A DNA stretch of 11,546 nt from Mesenet sp031546805. Lineage in GTDB: Bacteria; Pseudomonadota; Alphaproteobacteria; Rickettsiales; Anaplasmataceae. Made by a program: the position numbers and the translations under genes. The notes beneath the pieces were generated by a model. That model had not been told where the DNA came from, searched no databases, and saw only the letters and a list, made by a program, of their open reading frames with translations. Of the stretch, positions 1 through 7,561 are shown in pieces (the first letter of the stretch is position 1; every line of letters begins with the position of its first letter). Where the stretch lies: positions 1 to 11,546 of the forward strand of contig JAVBJW010000055.1 in NCBI GenBank assembly GCA_031546805.1, read 5' to 3'.

Positions 1-130
1 TCCATGGTGCCACGTTCTGCCTATCCACATGCTATAAACTTCCTGTTATCATTTGCACTTCTTCTGCTTCTTTCCCAGGCAAACTGTCCTTTATTCTTGC
101 CCATTCATTGTCTTGTAACCCATACAACAT
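1..130 (-). pseudogene. IS5-type transposase, decayed N-terminal fragment
   Basis: Read on the minus strand, an ATG at 130-128 opens a frame beginning MLYGLQDNEWARIKDSLPGK, the typical N-terminal block of IS5-type DDE transposases (the short LxDxEWxxIxxLLP domain). The frame stops at a TAG (34-32) after 32 residues. The family motif that should follow, roughly DNRxFIEAxLWIARTGAPW, is still visible but scattered over three frames: NDNRKFIA in one, WIGRT in another, and APW in a third close to the window edge. Several small indels have therefore broken the gene, and the rest lies outside the window. A purine-rich GAGAG just upstream of the ATG is a plausible old ribosome site. No active transposase can come from this copy as read. 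Family assignment is by motif recall. Confidence 0.72.
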
Positions 131-444
131 TGCTTCTCTCACTTTTAAAAAAACATTATACCGTTATCGTTTTTATTGTCGACACTGCCTAGAGTTTAAG
201 AACATCAAATCAGGCATACGCAATCCCGATTCCTCATTAACTTCTCACCTTTTGGTCTATGCGTACCAACCTCTTTCGCATATTAATCATCACGATAATT
301 CAAACATAGGTTCTACTCATAATCATATCCAACTCTGTTCGCATGGATTTATCATTAAGTTTGATATTACCTCCTTTTAATCCATGCTTGCACCCTAAAA
401 GATTGCCATTCTTCTAAAATGTGGATTATAATTTCAACCAGATG
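131..444. other. Unassigned decayed stretch with probable IS end
   Basis: No convincing gene is seen on either strand. The first 60 bases upstream of the IS5-type start should hold the end of that element: reading on the minus strand, GGCAGTGTCGACAATAAAAA (about 194-175) is a candidate terminal repeat, but the partner end is outside the window. At 378-369 the minus strand reads AAAAGGAGGT, a near-perfect Shine-Dalgarno sequence. It is followed only by very short frames, for example MINPCEQSWI then stop from an ATG 13 bases downstream, which suggests the ribosome site of a gene that has since decayed. The plus strand has an open frame across 108-380, but its composition and lack of a ribosome site argue that it is fortuitous. 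Confidence 0.3.
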
Positions 445-696
445 TTATGGTGGATGGATTTTAACCTTCATGACTTCTGGGTCGCACTCTGCATAACTAT
501 CCTGTATAATCAATTCTAGATTATAAATTGCAGCAATTAAATGAACCAAAGCATTTTCTCCTATTTCGATAGCGATCTGCAATAATAAATCTGCTGCAAA
601 AGGAGATGCAAAAAGAAAGTTGATATGGTAGGGGTAAAATTTTCGTTTTTTAAAGATCCATATATTACTGAATGTAAAAACTTTAGCTGATTCAGC
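445..696 (-). pseudogene. Unrecognised C-terminal gene fragment, no start codon
   Basis: On the minus strand a frame is open for 83 codons, from just after an in-frame TAG (699-697) to a TAA at 447-445. It reads AESAKVFTFSNIWIFKKRK near its beginning and ends DPEVMKVKIHPP. Its only methionine is eight residues from the end, and no GTG or TTG with a ribosome site is obvious. The same frame upstream of the TAG (VVDLANQTTIVY, stop, TKGKNIFNSKLIPL, stop) still looks protein-like, so this is probably the 3' part of a gene broken by stop codons. The middle part, IEIGENALVHLIAAIYNLEL, resembles a degenerate ankyrin repeat, which would suit Wolbachia, but one weak repeat is not enough to assign it. 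It could also be a chance open frame. Confidence 0.35.
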
Positions 697-718
697 CTAT
701 AGAGGAATCAATTTTGAA

Positions 719-746
719 TTGAATATATTTTTACCCTTCGTTTAAT
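719..746 (+). promoter_or_regulatory. Candidate sigma-70-type promoter for pyrE
   Basis: TTGAAT (719-724) and TTTAAT (741-746) are separated by 16 bases and match the -35 and -10 consensus at 5 of 6 positions each. Transcription would start near 753, leaving about 80 bases before the preferred pyrE start. In such AT-rich DNA similar boxes arise by chance, so support is moderate. No attenuator-like hairpin with a T tract is seen before pyrE. Confidence 0.4.
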
Positions 747-833
747 AGACGATTGTTGTTTGGTTTGCTAAATCTACTACTTTTCTAAATCTAAGTAATA
801 ATGTATACTTTAGTGGTATTAATTAAACTTTAT

Positions 834-1445
834 ATGTTAGAAAAAGACTGTCCTATAATTAAAGAGTTTATAGAAAGTGATGCGATTCTAGAAGGGCACT
901 TTCTTTTATCTTCTGGATTGCATAGTAACATCTATATACAGTGTGCCAAGCTCTTCGAAAAACCTCATTGTGCTGTTAAAGCATGCAAAATGTTGGTTGA
1001 CAAAATAAAAGCAACTATTTGCAACTTAGATGAGATAAATTTGATATTATCACCAGCCATAGGTGGGATAATAGTAGGTTATGAAGTAGGTAGGCAGCTT
1101 GGAATAAATACCATTTTTTGCGAGCGAGTAAATGGTAATTTTATTTTGCGTCGTGGTTTTAAGATAGAAAAAGATAATAAGATATTGATAGTGGAAGATG
1201 TAATTACTACTGGTAAATCTTCTTTGGAGGCTGCAGAATGTGCAAAAGATTATGGAGGAATAGTTGTAGCCGAAGCTGCTTTAGTTAATAGAAGCAATAA
1301 AACTGATTTACCTTTTCATGTTATTTCACTACTGAATTTAGATATACAAAACTACACTGATAGCAATATTCCCGAAGGATTAAAGCAAATTCCAATCACA
1401 AAGCCTGGAAGTAGACATTACTTAGCTGGTAAAGAAGACAAATAA
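834..1445 (+). CDS. pyrE: Orotate phosphoribosyltransferase
   Basis: PyrE transfers the phosphoribosyl group of PRPP to orotate, giving OMP, the fifth step of UMP synthesis in the cytosol. The type I phosphoribosyltransferase signature VEDVITTGKSS, which binds PRPP, is at residues 120-130. Family blocks GHFLLSSGLHS (21-31), SPAIGG (73-78) and FILRRGF (103-109) are all present, so the enzyme looks intact. I chose the ATG at 834 (203 residues) because the family normally begins just before the EFIESDAILEGHF block. An in-frame ATG at 801 would add MYTLVVLIKLY, which has no family counterpart; neither start has a strong ribosome site. hflK follows after 92 bases and may share the transcript. The partner enzyme PyrF is on the opposite strand at 7720-8409, so the pathway is not an operon here. 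Confidence 0.96.
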   Translation: MLEKDCPIIKEFIESDAILEGHFLLSSGLHSNIYIQCAKLFEKPHCAVKACKMLVDKIKATICNLDEINLILSPAIGGIIVGYEVGRQLGINTIFCERVNGNFILRRGFKIEKDNKILIVEDVITTGKSSLEAAECAKDYGGIVVAEAALVNRSNKTDLPFHVISLLNLDIQNYTDSNIPEGLKQIPITKPGSRHYLAGKEDK

Positions 1446-1537
1446 AAGCTTATATAAGTTCTACATAAATACAGAATTATGTTGATATAAAATTATGTAT
1501 GTGTTAAGGTCTCAAATTGTTAATTTAAAATTTAGTT

Positions 1538-2602
1538 ATGTTTAACGGTCAGGATCCTTGGGAAAGTGATAAAAAGCATAAAAAAGCTAACTTTTCTTGT
1601 AGCAATAACTACGATCCTTTTGATAAAATAATTCTTATGGTTAAGAATATATACGGGTCCTTTTTCAACAATGGTCCTACTGGTTCTTGCGGTTTTTATG
1701 CACTTATTGCTTTTATTATTTGTGTTATTTACATTGCCACAGGTTTTTATGTAGTTGGACCTGGAGAAGAAAGCATAGAATTAACTTTTGGTAAATACAG
1801 CAATGTTGGTAGTTCTGGATTGCGTTATCACCTTCCTTATCCCATAGGCAAAGTTATTAAAGTTAATGTAAAAGAAGTAAATCGTGAAGAAATTGGTTCT
1901 ATTAACTATAATTATAACAGGGACATAGACCGCGGAGAAGGGGTGATGTTAACTGGTGATGAAAATATAGTAAATGTTAATTTTGAAGTGCAGTGGCAAA
2001 TAAGAGATGCTTACGAATATTTATTTAATGTGCGTGATTACAGAGCGGGTGCAACTGTTAAAAGCGCAGCTGAAAGCGCTATGCGTGAAGTTATCGGTAA
2101 AAATACAATCTCTTTTGCTTTAGAAGGAAAAGGAAGAGCAATCATTGCAAGAGATACTAAGGCTCTATTACAAGAAATACTTAATAATTATAAAATAGGG
2201 GTAGAGGTTTTATCTGTGCAATTAAAGAAAATAGACCCTCCTGAAAAAGTAATTAGCGCCTTTAGAGATGTTCAAAGTGCACGAGCTGATAAGGAACGTA
2301 CTATAAATGAATCATATGCCTATAGCAATGATATTATACCTAGAGCTAAAGGTGAAGCAACGAAAGTTAAATTAGATGCTGAAGCTTATGAAAACGAAGT
2401 AGTAAATCATGCTAAAGGTAGTGTAAGTAGATTTATTGCTTTATATAATGAGTATAAAGATCAACCAATAGGAGTTAGAAACAGAATGTATATTGAAACT
2501 ATGGAAAAAATATTACGCAATACTGATAAAGTTATTGTTAGTGATGATTTAAAAGGTTTATTTTCATATTTACCTCTTACCAATATTCATAATAATAAGT
2601 AA
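1538..2602 (+). CDS. hflK: HflK, membrane SPFH/band-7 protein, FtsH modulator
   Basis: HflK pairs with HflC in a large inner-membrane complex that surrounds and modulates the FtsH protease. The 354-residue protein has a polar N-terminus (FNGQDPWES, as in other HflK proteins), one membrane span at about residues 52-72, then the SPFH/band-7 domain beginning YVVGPGEESIELTFGKY (71-87). The characteristic block MLTGDENIVNVNFEVQW is at 137-153. A charged helical region (about 235-290, with SARADKERTINESYAYSNDI) leads to the C-terminus. It is shorter than the enterobacterial protein of about 420 residues, lacking the long glycine-rich N-terminus and extended tail. The ATG at 1538 fits the family start although the ribosome site is weak. 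hflC starts 7 bases after the stop, so the two are translated from one message. Confidence 0.96.
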   Translation: MFNGQDPWESDKKHKKANFSCSNNYDPFDKIILMVKNIYGSFFNNGPTGSCGFYALIAFIICVIYIATGFYVVGPGEESIELTFGKYSNVGSSGLRYHLPYPIGKVIKVNVKEVNREEIGSINYNYNRDIDRGEGVMLTGDENIVNVNFEVQWQIRDAYEYLFNVRDYRAGATVKSAAESAMREVIGKNTISFALEGKGRAIIARDTKALLQEILNNYKIGVEVLSVQLKKIDPPEKVISAFRDVQSARADKERTINESYAYSNDIIPRAKGEATKVKLDAEAYENEVVNHAKGSVSRFIALYNEYKDQPIGVRNRMYIETMEKILRNTDKVIVSDDLKGLFSYLPLTNIHNNK

Positions 2603-2609
2603 TTGATAT

Positions 2610-3479
2610 ATGAGTAAAAGTATTTTTAAAACAATAAGTATTATTTCTTGCTTCTTGCTTTTTTTGGTTTTGTCAGGTTTTGTTTTTGTTGTTAGTGAGG
2701 AAAAACAAGCCATAGTTCTACAGCTTGGAAAGGTAGTAAAAAGAATAAATTCAAGTGGCTTATATGTTAAGCTTCCCTTAATACAAAATGTTGTTTTTTT
2801 TGATAAGAGAGTAATAGATGTTAGCTCTGATTATAGCTCGAGAGAAATTATCACTGCTGATCAGAAGCGTTTTATTGTTGATGCTTATGCTAAATACAAG
2901 ATATTAGATCCTGTATTATTCTACCAGACTGTAAAAACTGAATTAGGTTTATCTATACGCTTAAGTTCTATCATCGAAGCAAATGTCCGAGAAAAAGTGG
3001 GTACTATATCACTTGTAAATTTATTAAATTCAGAAAGATCAGAAGTGATAAACCTTATTAAAGAAGGTGTCAGTAATGAATCCAAAAAATTTGGTATAGA
3101 TGTAATAGATGTAAGAATAAAAAGGATAGACTTGCCAGAAGAAAATAGTGCTGCAATATTCCGCAGAATGCAGACTGAAAGAGAAAAAGAGGCAAAGGAA
3201 ATTAGAGCTGAAGGGGAAGAAGATGCTCAAAAAATCAGGTCAGAAGCTGATAAGCAAAAAAGAATTATTATTGCAGAAGCAATCAAAGGAGCGCAAGAAG
3301 TAAGGGGGCGTGGTGATGCATTAGCTGCAGGAATATACAATGATGCGCTCAAAGCTGATCAGGAATTTTTTAGCTTTTATCGTTCTATGCAAGCATATAA
3401 AGAGGCATTTTCTGGTCCTAATACAAAAATAATATTGTCACCAAATAATGATTTTTTACGTCTCTTTAATAAAGAATAG
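2610..3479 (+). CDS. hflC: HflC, membrane SPFH/band-7 protein, FtsH modulator
   Basis: HflC is the partner of HflK in the inner-membrane complex that controls access of substrates to FtsH. Its 289 residues begin with an uncleaved signal anchor (about 7-28, ISIISCFLLFLVLSGFVFVV), followed by the band-7 domain starting VSEEKQAIVLQLGKVV. The family block RMQTEREKEAKEIRAEG (186-202) opens a charged coiled-coil stretch to about 220. It is followed by AEAIKGAQEVRGRGDALAA and a C-terminal region ending near LSPNNDFLRLFN, which matches the usual HflC end. Length is normal for the family. It sits 7 bases after hflK and 8 bases before degP, which has AGG in the gap as a ribosome site. The order hflK-hflC-degP is common in alphaproteobacteria. 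Confidence 0.97.
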   Translation: MSKSIFKTISIISCFLLFLVLSGFVFVVSEEKQAIVLQLGKVVKRINSSGLYVKLPLIQNVVFFDKRVIDVSSDYSSREIITADQKRFIVDAYAKYKILDPVLFYQTVKTELGLSIRLSSIIEANVREKVGTISLVNLLNSERSEVINLIKEGVSNESKKFGIDVIDVRIKRIDLPEENSAAIFRRMQTEREKEAKEIRAEGEEDAQKIRSEADKQKRIIIAEAIKGAQEVRGRGDALAAGIYNDALKADQEFFSFYRSMQAYKEAFSGPNTKIILSPNNDFLRLFNKE

Positions 3480-3487
3480 AGGTAGTT

Positions 3488-5014
3488 ATGAAAAAGAAAT
3501 TTTTATTCTTATTGGTAATAAGTTTTATTATCTCTCCTCATATGATATGCGCAAAAAAGCCTGTATCAATAGATGAAAGTCAATTGCTAGTAAGTGAGAA
3601 TCAAACTCAAGAAGCAGTAAATAAACCGTCAATAAATTCTGTAAATAATGGTTATTATGAAGGTTTTGCAGATTTAATTGAACAGCTTGCTCCTGCTGTA
3701 GTTAATGTTTCAACTGAGCAAATAATTACAGAAGAAAATAATAATACGAGGTTTCCCAAATTACCAGATGGTTCTCTTTTTGAAGAATTTAGGGAGTTCT
3801 TTGAAAGAATGGAGCCTTTCTTTATGGAGAGAAATCAAAATATAAGCAGAGAGGTTGTTTCTTTAGGTTCTGGTTTTGTTATAGATGAAAATGGAATTAT
3901 TGTAACTAACTATCATGTAATTACTAACGCAAAAGAGATTACTGTTACACTTAGTGACAATACTCAGGTTAAGGCAAAGATTCTAAGTAAAGATCCAAAA
4001 ACTGACCTTGCAGTATTAAAAATTGATACTGATAAAAAACTTCCGTTTGTGAAGTTTGGCGATTCTGATAAAGCAAGGGTTGGTGATCGGGTTATAGCTG
4101 TAGGCAATCCCTTTGGATTAGGTGGTTCTGTTAGTACCGGAATTGTATCGGCAATAGCACGCAATATCAACATTGGTACTGTCAGTGATTTTATACAAAC
4201 TGATGCTGCAATTAATAAAGGAAATTCAGGTGGGCCATTATTTAATATGAATGGTGAGGTTATAGGTATTAACACTGCTATCTTTTCCCCTTCTGGTGGA
4301 AATGTAGGGGTTGGGTTTGCTATACCTTCTAATATAGCTAAGCCTGTAATAAAGTTATTAAAAGAAGGTAAGAAAGTTGAACATGGATGGGTTGGTGTAA
4401 AAGTACAAGCTATCACTAAAGAAGCTGCTGATTCTTTGGGATTAAAAGAAACTCAAGGAGCATTAGTTGCTGAAGTTACCAAAGGTAGCCCTGCTGATAA
4501 AGCAGGTGTTAAAGTTGGTGATGTAATTATTGAGTTCAACGGAATAAAAATAAGCAAAATGGCGCAATTACCTCAAGCTGTTTCTAAAACAGAAGTTAGT
4601 AAAAAAGTAAATATTAAATTATACAGAAAAAATGAAGTAATTGACCTGGCAATAAGAGTTGGAAAATTACAAGATGATGACCTTGAAAATCTTGCTAAAG
4701 GAGAAGGAGAAGATTCGCAATCTGATTATATTGGACTTATTATTTCAAGTTTATCAAATGAGTTAAGGAAGGAAAATAATCTTAGTGATGATATTGAGGG
4801 TATTATTGTACTAAAGGTTGATACTAGAAGTGATGCTTTTGCTAAAGGTATAAGAAGAGGTGATATCATTACTCATATAAACCAGAATAAAATTAAAAAT
4901 GCTGATGAATTTACAAAAGTAATTATGCAGGTAAAAAAAGAAAATAAAGAATCAATTTTATTATTGGTAAGTCGTCAAGGTAATAGTCTTTATATTACAG
5001 TAAAGCTTAAATAA
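3488..5014 (+). CDS. degP: DegP/HtrA-type periplasmic serine protease with two PDZ domains
   Basis: This is a Do-family protease and chaperone that removes misfolded proteins in the periplasm. The 508-residue precursor has a signal peptide (MKKKFLFLLVISFIISPHMICA, cleavage likely near residue 22). The trypsin-like domain carries a complete triad: His143 in TNYHVITNA, Asp173 in KTDLAVLKID, and Ser247 in GNSGGPLF. PDZ1 spans about 295-393, with GVGFAIPSN before it and GSPADKAGVKVGDVI inside it. PDZ2 spans about 412-508, with SDAFAKGIRRGDIITHIN. The region at 85-125, between the first protease strand and the catalytic histidine, is charged and Phe-rich (FEEFREFFERMEPFF), like the LA loop of DegP. 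The ATG at 3488 has AGG shortly upstream and follows hflC by 8 bases. No key residue is missing. DegQ or MucD are alternative names for the same family. Confidence 0.97.
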   Translation: MKKKFLFLLVISFIISPHMICAKKPVSIDESQLLVSENQTQEAVNKPSINSVNNGYYEGFADLIEQLAPAVVNVSTEQIITEENNNTRFPKLPDGSLFEEFREFFERMEPFFMERNQNISREVVSLGSGFVIDENGIIVTNYHVITNAKEITVTLSDNTQVKAKILSKDPKTDLAVLKIDTDKKLPFVKFGDSDKARVGDRVIAVGNPFGLGGSVSTGIVSAIARNINIGTVSDFIQTDAAINKGNSGGPLFNMNGEVIGINTAIFSPSGGNVGVGFAIPSNIAKPVIKLLKEGKKVEHGWVGVKVQAITKEAADSLGLKETQGALVAEVTKGSPADKAGVKVGDVIIEFNGIKISKMAQLPQAVSKTEVSKKVNIKLYRKNEVIDLAIRVGKLQDDDLENLAKGEGEDSQSDYIGLIISSLSNELRKENNLSDDIEGIIVLKVDTRSDAFAKGIRRGDIITHINQNKIKNADEFTKVIMQVKKENKESILLLVSRQGNSLYITVKLK

Positions 5015-5051
5015 TTCATTAATAGGTTATCATTTTTAGGTTAAAGGCTTT

Positions 5052-5726
5052 ATGAATTTGAATGGGATTATTGATTATAAATTCAAAAATAGTGAAATAC
5101 TAAAAGAAGCTTTAACTCATCCAAGTGTTGGGTATAAGCACAAAGATAAGGTATTTAATTATCAGAGACTAGAGTTTTTAGGCGATAGCATATTAAATAT
5201 GGTTGTTTCTGAAATACTGTTTAAGCTTTTTCCTCAAGATAGAGAGGGTTCTTTGGCTAAAAAAAAAGTTATGTTAGTATGTGGTTCAACTTTGGGGGAG
5301 ATTGCTGGTAAAATCAATTTAGGACAATTTATTATTATGACTGAAGGTGAGCGTCAAAATGGTGGTGAGTCTAATTTAAGAAATCTCGAAAATGTATTAG
5401 AAGCTTTAATAGGAGCGATATATCTAGATTCAGGAATAAGGGCTGTAAGAAAATTTATTTTAAAATATTGGAAGCCGCTTGCTCAAAACATGCTGACTCC
5501 TCCTCAAGATGCAAAGACGATATTGCAAGAATGGGTTCAAGGCAATAAATTGCCATTACCTATTTATAAAGTAGTTGAACAGTCCGGTTTGGCACATAAA
5601 CCAAATTTTATTGTTACAGTTTATGTAGAGAAATATGGAGAAGTGTCTGCTCATGCCAGTAACAAAAAATTAGCAGAGCAAAAAGCCGCTGAGTTGATGC
5701 TAGATAAAATTCACATCAAAAAATGA
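5052..5726 (+). CDS. rnc: Ribonuclease III
   Basis: RNase III cuts double-stranded RNA, processing rRNA precursors and structured mRNAs. The 224-residue protein has the usual two parts: an endonuclease domain (about 1-150) with the signature RLEFLGDSIL (39-48), including Glu41 and Asp45, and a C-terminal double-stranded-RNA-binding domain (about 152-224) with HKPNFIVTVYV and the NKKLAEQKAAELML helix. The second metal-site block reads NLENVLEALIGAIYLDSG. Glu117 is present, but the position that is Asp114 in the E. coli enzyme (ADTVEALIG) is Asn114 here. I cannot say whether this is usual in Rickettsiales. AAAGG lies 4 bases before the start and TTTAGG about 11 bases before it. The gene follows degP by 37 bases and its stop overlaps the ctaG start (ATGA). 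Confidence 0.96.
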   Translation: MNLNGIIDYKFKNSEILKEALTHPSVGYKHKDKVFNYQRLEFLGDSILNMVVSEILFKLFPQDREGSLAKKKVMLVCGSTLGEIAGKINLGQFIIMTEGERQNGGESNLRNLENVLEALIGAIYLDSGIRAVRKFILKYWKPLAQNMLTPPQDAKTILQEWVQGNKLPLPIYKVVEQSGLAHKPNFIVTVYVEKYGEVSAHASNKKLAEQKAAELMLDKIHIKK

Positions 5727-6268
5727 GCAAAAAAAAAGATTTTAAACAAAAAAGCCATATCACACTATCATTATTATTCTTAGTTTTATCAATGCTATGT
5801 TTAGCTTATGCTTCTGTACCGTTATATAAAGTTTTTTGCAAGGTAACAGGTTATGGCGGGACAGTAAAAAAAATAAAATCTCTTACATTAACGCAAGGTA
5901 TAGAGAGTAAAGAAATAAAAATTTACTTTAATGCTGATGTAATACCTAATTTACCATGGATTTTTAAACCAGAGTTAAATTATACTAATATTAAAACTGG
6001 AGAGCAAAAATTAGTATTTTATTACGCAGAAAATTTATCTGATCATTCCATGAATGGGATGGCAGTATATAATGTAACACCTCATAAAGCTGGAAAATAT
6101 TTTAATAAAATAGCTTGCTTTTGTTTTGCTGAACAAACGTTACCATCGAAAAAAAAAGTAGTAATGCCAGTATCCTTTTTTATAGATCCTGAAATAGCAG
6201 TAGATCCAGAAACATCTGATGTAGAAGAAATAACGCTATCTTATACATTTTTTGAATTAAAAGAATAG
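5723..6268 (+). CDS. ctaG: Cytochrome c oxidase assembly protein CtaG/Cox11
   Basis: CtaG (Cox11) is a membrane-anchored copper chaperone that delivers copper to the CuB centre of cytochrome c oxidase. The 181-residue protein has a short cytosolic N-terminus, one membrane span (about 13-32) and a periplasmic beta domain. The family block YASVPLYKVFCKVTGYGG (29-46) is present with conserved Cys39, and the copper-binding CFCF motif is at 132-135 (Cys132, Cys134), followed by the usual VMPVSFFIDPE. Length is normal. Its ATG overlaps the rnc stop codon by four bases, so translation is probably coupled and the gene ends the hflK block. The gene implies an aa3-type oxidase elsewhere in the genome. 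No strong terminator follows it: the sequence AGTAG-CTACT just after the stop forms only a 5-bp stem without a T tract. Confidence 0.97.
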   Translation: MSKKKDFKQKSHITLSLLFLVLSMLCLAYASVPLYKVFCKVTGYGGTVKKIKSLTLTQGIESKEIKIYFNADVIPNLPWIFKPELNYTNIKTGEQKLVFYYAENLSDHSMNGMAVYNVTPHKAGKYFNKIACFCFAEQTLPSKKKVVMPVSFFIDPEIAVDPETSDVEEITLSYTFFELKE

Positions 6269-6484
6269 TAGATATTTGATTTACTACTGACTCTCTAATA
6301 TTAGTTAAATCATTAAACTACGTATAGATAACTCCTTATAAATCTATACTTTCTACTACTGTTTGCCAGTTTTGAATGAAATCCAACCATATTTGTAAAA
6401 CATGAATTGTTAAGAACTATCAAAAATCTACACTTGCTGAACGTGACTGACATGTTTGTGTTTCTTTACTACAAGTTTCAACAC
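6269..6484. other. Convergent intergenic gap, ctaG / orphan gene
   Basis: This 216-base gap separates the ends of two converging genes. I see no RNA gene and no clear rho-independent terminator for either. On the minus strand a short frame reads VLQIWLDFIQNWQTVVESI and stops around 6340, and it looks protein-like, but it has no start codon and a stop just upstream. It may be a relic or chance. Confidence 0.4.
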
Positions 6485-7561
6485 TCACTTTCTCAAACCA
6501 GCGAGGCGGTCAGTTGGCTCATTTTTCTTTTGCTTCACAAAGTTTTCAGCACACCAAAGAACCTTTTCCAGACGAGGCTCTTTTCCTAGTTCATCACAAT
6601 ATCTTGAAAAAATCTCACAATTTTTATCATCCATCTCTACAACTATGCAACCAAAATACATGGCATTGAGCTCGTATTCATCAGCTTTTTCAGAAGATAA
6701 AGTCATCTCAAGTACTTCATCATTTATCTCAAATGTCATTTTAACTCTACCTTTCATGTCGTGATACTTACCATTGAGCAATCTGATTATATTCTGCCCT
6801 TCTCCTATTTGTAGTGCACCATATTCTAAATCTTTAAATTCTGGAGCATCCATAAATTTTGTAGGCATAATAATACTATCTTCAGGACATTTCACGCAGT
6901 AAAATTGACTATCCCTTTGCACTACCACACCTTCTTTTCCAACGTTTTCAATGCTTTTACACACGATCTCCTCTAAATTGGATAAATAAGCGATACGATC
7001 TTTTTGTGCTTCAAGTTGCGATATAAAATAACTATGTGAGGTTAAAATTTCTGCACTTATAGGGGTGCCTGTTAAAATTAAATTAGATATTTCTTGCAAG
7101 AGAGGTTTTAGATTATTATTCGTACTTAAATTGTCCTGTCGCTGATTAAGCAAGTCTGCCTTCTTTATTAACCAGTCTATTATTGAACCTTTATTTATTT
7201 TTTCTATTGTTTCTTTATCAGGTTCTATACCATATACTAAACCATTTGGTACACCAAACATTACCTTTTCTTCTTGTCCATTCTTTATAAGATTTAACAA
7301 CTCATCTATCATTTTTTCTGCAGAATACTTATTAAGTGGCATCCTGTATTTGCTTTCTATTTCTAAAATGTTACTAAAAATACCTCTTCGTGCCTTTTTT
7401 TCAACAGGATCAGTTGTCATGCTTAAGTGAAAATTATTTATATCTTCTGGACGTTTCATTTCCTCTTTGTATGAGTTTCTTTGTTGCTTTTGTTTTTTTA
7501 TCTCTAAATTGTTAGAAATCTTTACACATTCAGAAATTCCCATATTCATCCCATTAAACAT
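6485..7561 (-). CDS. Uncharacterised 358-residue soluble protein
   Basis: I do not recognise this protein. The frame is open for 358 codons, far more than expected by chance in this AT-rich DNA. It shows no signal peptide and no membrane span, so it is probably cytosolic unless secreted by a non-classical route. The N-terminal 60 residues are charged and Lys/Gln/Asn-rich. Residues 75-200 look mostly helical (for example EKMIDELLNLIKNGQEEKV and LKPLLQEISNLIL). The C-terminal part, about 245-312, alternates in a way that suggests beta strands (RLLNGKYHDMKGRVKMTFEI; YFGCIVVEM). Seven cysteines include one CxxC pair (Cys222, Cys225). The first ATG at 7561 has no room for a ribosome site. With AGGA as Shine-Dalgarno, Met5 (7549) lies 11 bases downstream and is a better start, giving 354 residues. 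It lies 158 bases after pyrF on the same strand. A lineage-specific protein or secreted effector is possible but unsupported. Confidence 0.85.
   Translation of the reverse strand: MFNGMNMGISECVKISNNLEIKKQKQQRNSYKEEMKRPEDINNFHLSMTTDPVEKKARRGIFSNILEIESKYRMPLNKYSAEKMIDELLNLIKNGQEEKVMFGVPNGLVYGIEPDKETIEKINKGSIIDWLIKKADLLNQRQDNLSTNNNLKPLLQEISNLILTGTPISAEILTSHSYFISQLEAQKDRIAYLSNLEEIVCKSIENVGKEGVVVQRDSQFYCVKCPEDSIIMPTKFMDAPEFKDLEYGALQIGEGQNIIRLLNGKYHDMKGRVKMTFEINDEVLEMTLSSEKADEYELNAMYFGCIVVEMDDKNCEIFSRYCDELGKEPRLEKVLWCAENFVKQKKNEPTDRLAGLRK

Noticed and set aside
108..380. 90-codon plus-strand open frame
   Set aside because: No ribosome site and no recognisable motif. It overlaps the promoter end of the IS5-type remnant and looks like a chance frame.
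1451..1460. Inverted repeat CTTATATAAG after pyrE as terminator
   Set aside because: The stem is short and AT-only, without a loop or T tract, and hflK follows closely.
3964..4416. 150-codon minus-strand frame
   Set aside because: It is antisense to the protease domain of degP, which contains the full catalytic triad.
6407..6764. Plus-strand frames opposite the end of the orphan gene
   Set aside because: They lie antisense to a much longer, better-composed minus-strand gene and have no ribosome sites.
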